Shown here: positions 59,759 to 64,000 of the stretch, piece by piece
How the letters are laid out: each line of letters starts with the position of its first letter
Position numbering within the stretch: position 1 is the stretch's first letter
From: Bradyrhizobium sp. AZCC 2176
GTDB taxonomy: Bacteria; Pseudomonadota; Alphaproteobacteria; Rhizobiales; Xanthobacteraceae
Length of the DNA stretch: 64,000 nucleotides
Assembly (NCBI RefSeq): GCF_036924645.1
Contig: NZ_JAZHRX010000001.1
Location: 4,739,501-4,803,500, forward strand
Direction of reading: 5' to 3'
Made by a program: the position numbers and the translations under genes
The notes under the pieces: generated by a model
Told to the model about the DNA's origin: nothing
Seen by the model: only the letters and a program-made list of their open reading frames with translations
Databases searched by the model: none

Positions 59759-60196
59759 TCAGCTGAGTTCTTGGGCGAGTCCGATGAGAAGCCCTTCAGG
59801 CCCACGGATGTAGCAGAGCCGATACGCATCTTTATACTGGACTACTTCGCCTACGAGCTGCGCGCCGCGCGTGCGGAGCCTTTCAAGCGTCTCGTCGATG
59901 TCGTCCACGGCGAACATGACGCGGAGGTAGCCCAGGGCGTTGACCGGGGCGTTCCGGTGATCTGCGACGACAGGCGGCGTGAGGAAGCGGGAGAGCTCGA
60001 GCCGGCTGTGGCCGTCCGGTGTGCGCATCATGGCAATCTCGACACGCTGATCGCCCAGTCCAGTGACACGGCCGGCCCATTCTCCTTCGATCGTGGCCCG
60101 CCCTTCGAGCTCGAGGCCGAGTTCGCGAAAGAAATCAATCGTCCCTCCGAGGTCTTCGACGACGATTCCTACGTTGTCCATCCGCTTGAGCGCCAT
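59759..60196 (-). CDS. VOC-family (glyoxalase/bleomycin resistance) protein
   Basis: A 145-residue vicinal-oxygen-chelate protein with two beta-alpha-beta-beta-beta modules: MDNVGIVVEDLGGTIDFFRELGLELEG at the start and YLRVMFAVDDIDETLERLRTRGAQLVGEV, then IRGPEGLLIGLAQEL at the end. The metal ligand pattern is only partly clear, and the substrate is unknown. It lies between the two REP palindromes. Confidence 0.88.
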   Translation of the reverse strand: MALKRMDNVGIVVEDLGGTIDFFRELGLELEGRATIEGEWAGRVTGLGDQRVEIAMMRTPDGHSRLELSRFLTPPVVADHRNAPVNALGYLRVMFAVDDIDETLERLRTRGAQLVGEVVQYKDAYRLCYIRGPEGLLIGLAQELS

Positions 60197-60362
60197 GTTC
60201 CAATCCCCAAGGTGTCGCCTAGTCTAACAACGGACGCTTGAGGTGCCCCCAACACCGGCGGCCATCCGGGCTCGATTCGCTGCTGTCTACATCAGAAGCT
60301 TGAATCATGGACCGCCTCAAACCGCCACCCCGTTTTCAAACGGTCTCTTAGCGCGGCTAGAT

Positions 60363-60389
60363 GATGGGTTTCGCTGCGCTCTACCCATC
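60363..60389. repeat. Inverted REP copy
   Basis: A 27-bp palindrome starting GATGGGTTTCGCTGCGCT and ending CTACCCATC; its reverse complement differs from the element at 59353-59379 at two positions. The pair brackets the RAYT remnant and the VOC gene. Confidence 0.8.
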
Positions 60390-60411
60390 TTACGGCATGT
60401 GCCCCAAGGCA

Positions 60412-60441
60412 AAAACGCCGCCCGGGATTGGGCGGCGTTTT
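60412..60441 (-). terminator. Intrinsic terminator of the epimerase transcript
   Basis: A perfect 12-bp stem AAAACGCCGCCC / GGGCGGCGTTTT with a six-base loop. A/T runs on both sides allow bidirectional use. It lies 82 bp past the stop of the minus-strand epimerase gene, the nearest gene reading into it. Confidence 0.85.
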
Positions 60442-60523
60442 GATTCCGGACGTGTAGAGGGTGTATGGCCGGCAGTTTAGCGCATCCGCGCGGTGCGTCC
60501 ACCGGATATTTCTCACCGCGCCT

Positions 60524-61507
60524 TCACTTGACCGGGTAGGGTCCCTCGCCAAAAACCCGATCGTGATAGCCCTTGCTGCCGACCTCGCGCGCAAGGGGGC
60601 TGCGGATGTCCTCGCCGGCCAGCAGCCGCGCAATCAGCGCGCGGAAATCGTGGCGCGGCTGCCAGCCGAGTTCGGCGCGCGCCCGGTCGTTGACGTAGAC
60701 GCGGTCGATGCCCTGAATCATCGTCCAGCCGCGCCGGGCAAATTCGGCCTCATACTCCGGCACGTAACGGCGGACCACATTCGGCGCGTCGTTGCGCAGT
60801 TCCGCCATGTCGTCGCGCGAGAACGGCGTGGTGGCGCTGACGATGTATTTCGCGAAACCGGCCGACGGCGCGTGCTGGGCCGCCAGCAGATGCGCACTGA
60901 CCACGTCTTCGATATCGACGCGGCGATAGAGGAACTCGTTGGTCTTGATGTTGCCGTCGGTGTAGGCCTCGCGCACCGCGGGATTGTCGTCCTCCTCGGG
61001 AAAGAAGCGCGAGGTGCGCAGCACGATGACGCGAAGCGAATGATTGCGCGCGAAAAGCTGGCATAGATCCTCCGCCGCCGCCTTGGTGACGCCGTAGATA
61101 TTTTTCGGCACCGCCGTGACGTCTTCCGTGATCCAGGCTGCCGGCTCGCCTGGCGGCGGCACCAGTGCATCGCCAAACACGCTGGTGGTGCTGGTGTAGA
61201 CAAATGCCGTGACGCCGGCTGCGGCGGCTTCTTCGAGCAGATTGAGCGTTCCTGAAATGTTGACGTCGACGAAGTGCTGGCGGCTGTGGGTTGCCACATG
61301 CGGCTTGTGCAGCGTCGCGGCATGCAGCACGGTCGTGATGCCCTTCATGCAACGGCGCACGAAAACCCGGTCGGCGATCGAGCCGACGTGGTGGGTGAAT
61401 GCGGCGGGCAGCACATCAATGCCGATGGCCTCGCGCCGCTGCGCCTGCAACGAACGCATCAGCGCCTCGCCGAGATGGCCGGAACTGCCGGTCACCAGTA
61501 CCGTCAC
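60524..61507 (-). CDS. NAD-dependent epimerase/dehydratase family protein
   Basis: A 327-residue extended SDR protein. The GTG start at 61507 gives the N-terminus VTVLVTGSSGHLGEAL with the NAD(P)-binding GxxGxxG. The catalytic VYTSTTSVFG and YGVTKAAAEDL (YxxxK) motifs follow. The C-terminal part is typical of sugar or aldehyde epimerases. It lies 29 bp after a class II aldolase-like gene on the same strand, and the two likely form one operon. The substrate is unknown. Confidence 0.88.
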   Translation of the reverse strand: MTVLVTGSSGHLGEALMRSLQAQRREAIGIDVLPAAFTHHVGSIADRVFVRRCMKGITTVLHAATLHKPHVATHSRQHFVDVNISGTLNLLEEAAAAGVTAFVYTSTTSVFGDALVPPPGEPAAWITEDVTAVPKNIYGVTKAAAEDLCQLFARNHSLRVIVLRTSRFFPEEDDNPAVREAYTDGNIKTNEFLYRRVDIEDVVSAHLLAAQHAPSAGFAKYIVSATTPFSRDDMAELRNDAPNVVRRYVPEYEAEFARRGWTMIQGIDRVYVNDRARAELGWQPRHDFRALIARLLAGEDIRSPLAREVGSKGYHDRVFGEGPYPVK

Positions 61508-61536
61508 GCCCTGTAACCTTTCGCGCGCCGTCGGCC

Positions 61537-62316
61537 TCAGGTCTTGTAGCTGGGGTCGATGCGATCCAGTTTCCGCAGCAGCGGCGGCCACACCAGATTG
61601 GTCGAGCGTCGTTCGGCGAAATCGGAATTGCTGAACAGTTGTTCGTTCTTGTCGATGACGGCCTGTTCGACCGGGTAGGCAGTCGGCCCCAGCATGCGGG
61701 TGCGCACCTGCATCGTGCAGGCCCGCTCCAGATGGTACATGCGCTCGAAGGCGGAGGCGACCGAACGGCCGACCGTCAGCGTGCCGTGATTGCGCAACAG
61801 CATGTGGTTCTTGTTGCCGAGGTCGTTCTGCAGCCGCGGGCGTTCGTCGTGGTCCAGCGCCACGCCTTCGTAATCGTGATAGGCGAGGTCGTGGGTGACG
61901 AATTGCGCGGTCTGGTTCATCGGCAGCAGGCCTTCCATGCAGCTCGCCACCGCTGTTCCGTCCGGCGTGTGCAGATGAAGGACGCAGCCGGCATCCTCGC
62001 GCACCTCGTGGATCGCCGAATGGATGGTGAAGCCGGCCGGATTGATGCTGTATTCGCTCTCCGTGAGCTGGTTGCCGTGAAGATCGACCTTCACCAGGCT
62101 CGACGCAGTGATTTCCTCGAACATCAACCCGTAAGGATTGATCAGGAAATGATGGTCGGGGCCGGGCACGCGCGCCGAGATATGGGTGTCGACCAGATCG
62201 TCCCAGCCATACAGCGCCACGAGGCGATAGCAGGCGGCGAGATTGACGCGCTGGTTCCACTCGGCGTCCGTCATGCCGGAAGGAACTTGCTTCAAGCGAG
62301 CTTCGGCTGGCGACAT
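61537..62316 (-). CDS. Class II aldolase/adducin family protein
   Basis: A 259-residue class II aldolase-fold protein. The zinc-binding His pair in CVLHLHTPDGTAVA and the later HMLLRNHGTLTVG motif are conserved, as is DTHISARVPGPDHHFLINPYG near the N-terminus. These enzymes cleave or epimerise phosphosugars or act on related hydroxy acids. It pairs with the epimerase gene downstream; the substrate is unknown. Confidence 0.88.
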   Translation of the reverse strand: MSPAEARLKQVPSGMTDAEWNQRVNLAACYRLVALYGWDDLVDTHISARVPGPDHHFLINPYGLMFEEITASSLVKVDLHGNQLTESEYSINPAGFTIHSAIHEVREDAGCVLHLHTPDGTAVASCMEGLLPMNQTAQFVTHDLAYHDYEGVALDHDERPRLQNDLGNKNHMLLRNHGTLTVGRSVASAFERMYHLERACTMQVRTRMLGPTAYPVEQAVIDKNEQLFSNSDFAERRSTNLVWPPLLRKLDRIDPSYKT

Positions 62317-62437
62317 GGCGCGCTTTCTCCGAAAAATTGTTGATTTCGTAAGCGAGCCTAACCCTGCGCCGGACAGGCAGCAAGGCGGACGTCATGCGTG
62401 GCAGTCATGCTATCGGCGCTATCCGCGGCTGGCACCG

Positions 62438-64000
62438 TTACGGCGCCGGAATCGCCAGCAGTGTCGATATGGCGCGGCCGCGAATGTCGTAGACGCGCGC
62501 GAATACGACATCGTCACGTTTGATCTCCACCATGACGGGCGCGGTGAGGCCCTTGCAGTAGAACTCGCCCAGCGTCATCGCGAAGTCGGCGGACTGGCTG
62601 TCCCAGCCGATGGTGAAGTCGGGGCCGAGCGCCACCTGCGCCGGGCGCTGCGGGCCGCATACCGCGACCTTCCATTTGCGTCCCTGCGGCGGCGATTCCT
62701 GCCGATCGACCAGTTCTTCGCGCAGCCCGTCGGACGCCTGTTTCAGCGCCAGCCCCCAATAATCCAGCATGAACAGGCTGTCGGCGGAGCGCACCGTGCC
62801 GGCGATGTGGTTGAAATGGGTGTATTCGTAGGGGTGCAGGCGGATCATCTCGCTGAGCGGCAACAGCAAGCCGAAGGAGAACACCGCCAGCGCGGCAGGC
62901 TGCCAGCGACGGTGATTGTTCTTGAGCCAGTTCATGGCCCAGGCGAACGATACCCCGGCGAGCACCGCCATCGGCGGGATGACGAAAACGAAATGCCGGA
63001 TGCCGTTGTAGAGCGCCGGCCGCTTCACCATCGCGATCACCAGCGGCAGGCTGGCCGCCAGCGTCAGCATCAGGAAGATGGTCTTGCGGCGGGCCGTGAC
63101 GTCCGCGCGCGACAGCGACATGAAGGTGCCGACGACGCCGGCGACCAGCAGCGCGAGCAATACTTCCGGAAGCTGCAGCGCGAACAGCGTCGGCAGGTAG
63201 GACCACGGCATATCAGGCACCGACACCAGCGCGCCGTCGAACATTTCCTTCCACGGCTTTTCGAAGAAGTGCGAGAAATACGTCAGCGCCTTGAAGGGAT
63301 GGTCCGCTTCCATGATCGACCACGGCCACACCAGGCCCATGATCAGGTATCCGAACACGAGGCCGGGCAGCAGCACGTATACGACATGGCCGAAGCGGCG
63401 GATGGCTTCGCGCGAGCCTTGCGTGCGAACGTCCTCGATCAGCAGCGGGAGGAAGCCGACCATCGCATAGACCAGCGCCAGACCGCCGAGAATCCGGCAG
63501 CCGATGGCAAGGCCGGCGCCGAGGCCGACGATCAGGGTGGTTCGCGGCGAGGGCGCGGGATATTCCTCGGCGAGGCGCACCAGACCCAGGATCAGGATCA
63601 CCATCGAGACGGCAAACGGCGCGTCCTTCGGGTTCATGAACATGTGCCCGTAGAAGGTCGGGCATAGCGCCAGCAGCAATAGCGTGGCGAACCCGGCAAG
63701 CGGGCCGCCGACGCGCCGCGCCAGCCGCCAGGTCACGGCAAGGCCGATCAGGCCGACCACGGCGCCGAGCAGGCGGCGCGTTTCAAACAGTTCGAGCGGG
63801 ATGATCTTGTGCAGCAGCGCCGCCGCCATGTCGAAGCCGCCGCCATACATGTAGAGATTGGCGAACGACAGCGCGCCGGTGTCCTTGAAGCCGGAACCGT
63901 ACATCCGCAACAGCAGATCGGCATATTCGGCGTGTGTGTAGTCGTCCCAGCCGAGCCCGTAGTCACGGAAGGTCAGGCCCGCGATAAGGGCGACCACGGC
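62438..64000 (-). CDS. Glycosyltransferase family 39-like membrane protein, partial
   Basis: At least 519 residues of an integral membrane glycosyltransferase (PMT/GT39-like). The N-terminal DYGLGWDDYTHAEYADLLL motif has the acidic pair expected in the first extracytoplasmic loop; about ten hydrophobic segments follow, with a short periplasmic domain at the end. The GTG at 63997 is three bases from the window edge and the frame continues, so the real N-terminus is outside. Substrates are unknown. Confidence 0.8.
   Translation of the reverse strand, partial: AVVALIAGLTFRDYGLGWDDYTHAEYADLLLRMYGSGFKDTGALSFANLYMYGGGFDMAAALLHKIIPLELFETRRLLGAVVGLIGLAVTWRLARRVGGPLAGFATLLLLALCPTFYGHMFMNPKDAPFAVSMVILILGLVRLAEEYPAPSPRTTLIVGLGAGLAIGCRILGGLALVYAMVGFLPLLIEDVRTQGSREAIRRFGHVVYVLLPGLVFGYLIMGLVWPWSIMEADHPFKALTYFSHFFEKPWKEMFDGALVSVPDMPWSYLPTLFALQLPEVLLALLVAGVVGTFMSLSRADVTARRKTIFLMLTLAASLPLVIAMVKRPALYNGIRHFVFVIPPMAVLAGVSFAWAMNWLKNNHRRWQPAALAVFSFGLLLPLSEMIRLHPYEYTHFNHIAGTVRSADSLFMLDYWGLALKQASDGLREELVDRQESPPQGRKWKVAVCGPQRPAQVALGPDFTIGWDSQSADFAMTLGEFYCKGLTAPVMVEIKRDDVVFARVYDIRGRAISTLLAIPAP

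Larger units (their letters stand above)
60197..60523. other. Gene-free region with REP copy and terminator
   Basis: A 327-bp stretch that contains the inverted REP (60363-60389) and a strong hairpin terminator (60412-60441). No protein gene is supported. Confidence 0.6.

Overview
The window is a GC-rich, gene-dense stretch of an alphaproteobacterial chromosome, most likely Bradyrhizobium or a close Nitrobacteraceae relative. The case rests on protein repertoire (a TIGR03808/TIGR03809-like pair, DUF2336, NrsF-type anti-sigma, many TctC/ABC-type uptake genes), frequent ATGA-type overlaps, and several families of intergenic palindromic repeats of the type common in that group. No rRNA, tRNA or CRISPR array was seen. 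All family names come from reading the protein sequences; no database search was possible.

Layout. 0-1.3 kb: 3' part of a group II intron with its reverse transcriptase. 1.4-3.6 kb: DUF1326 and DUF2182 genes and a TetR regulator. 3.7-14 kb: the most coherent block. A sigma-54-type promoter (3767-3782) precedes an OsmC / acyl-CoA-dehydrogenase-like / rhodanese operon. A PAS-AAA+-Fis sigma-54 activator (7993-9915, minus) is divergent from a second sigma-54-type promoter (10035-10050) that precedes a nitrate/cyanate-type ABC transporter and cyanase. Tandem palindromes at 9949-9977 look like the activator's binding sites. 14-21.3 kb: a truncated amidohydrolase, a FAD oxidase, three overlapping unknown membrane genes, an alpha/beta hydrolase and a TolC-type channel. 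21.6-28.8 kb: a CoA-transferase/hydrolase, then a four-gene translationally coupled operon centred on a membrane-anchored ClpB-like AAA+ protein, then an enoyl-CoA hydratase.

28.9-39.4 kb: an ECF sigma/NrsF pair, a DUF2336 protein, a diguanylate cyclase, a second ECF sigma/anti-sigma/subtilase operon, a candidate sRNA with a strong terminator, and a TIGR03809/TIGR03808 pair. 39.8-41 kb: an IS110-family element. 41-54.6 kb (mostly minus strand): Pcp, MeaB, a TctABC tricarboxylate transporter, both methylmalonyl-CoA mutase subunits with a GFA-family gene between them, and folP-folB-folK. 54.9-64 kb: a HerA-like ATPase, a GT87-like membrane protein, an M20 peptidase, a REP/RAYT remnant, a VOC protein, an epimerase, a class II aldolase-like protein, and a membrane glycosyltransferase cut by the window edge.

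Best candidates for something undescribed: (1) the 3.7-14 kb sigma-54 module joining rhodanese, OsmC and an ACAD-like enzyme to cyanate uptake and hydrolysis; (2) the 23.6-27.7 kb membrane AAA+/Sel1 operon; (3) the overlapping unknown genes at 16.8-18.7 kb. A recurring structural theme is palindromic repeats lying across the 3' ends of genes, which supply or replace C-terminal codons.
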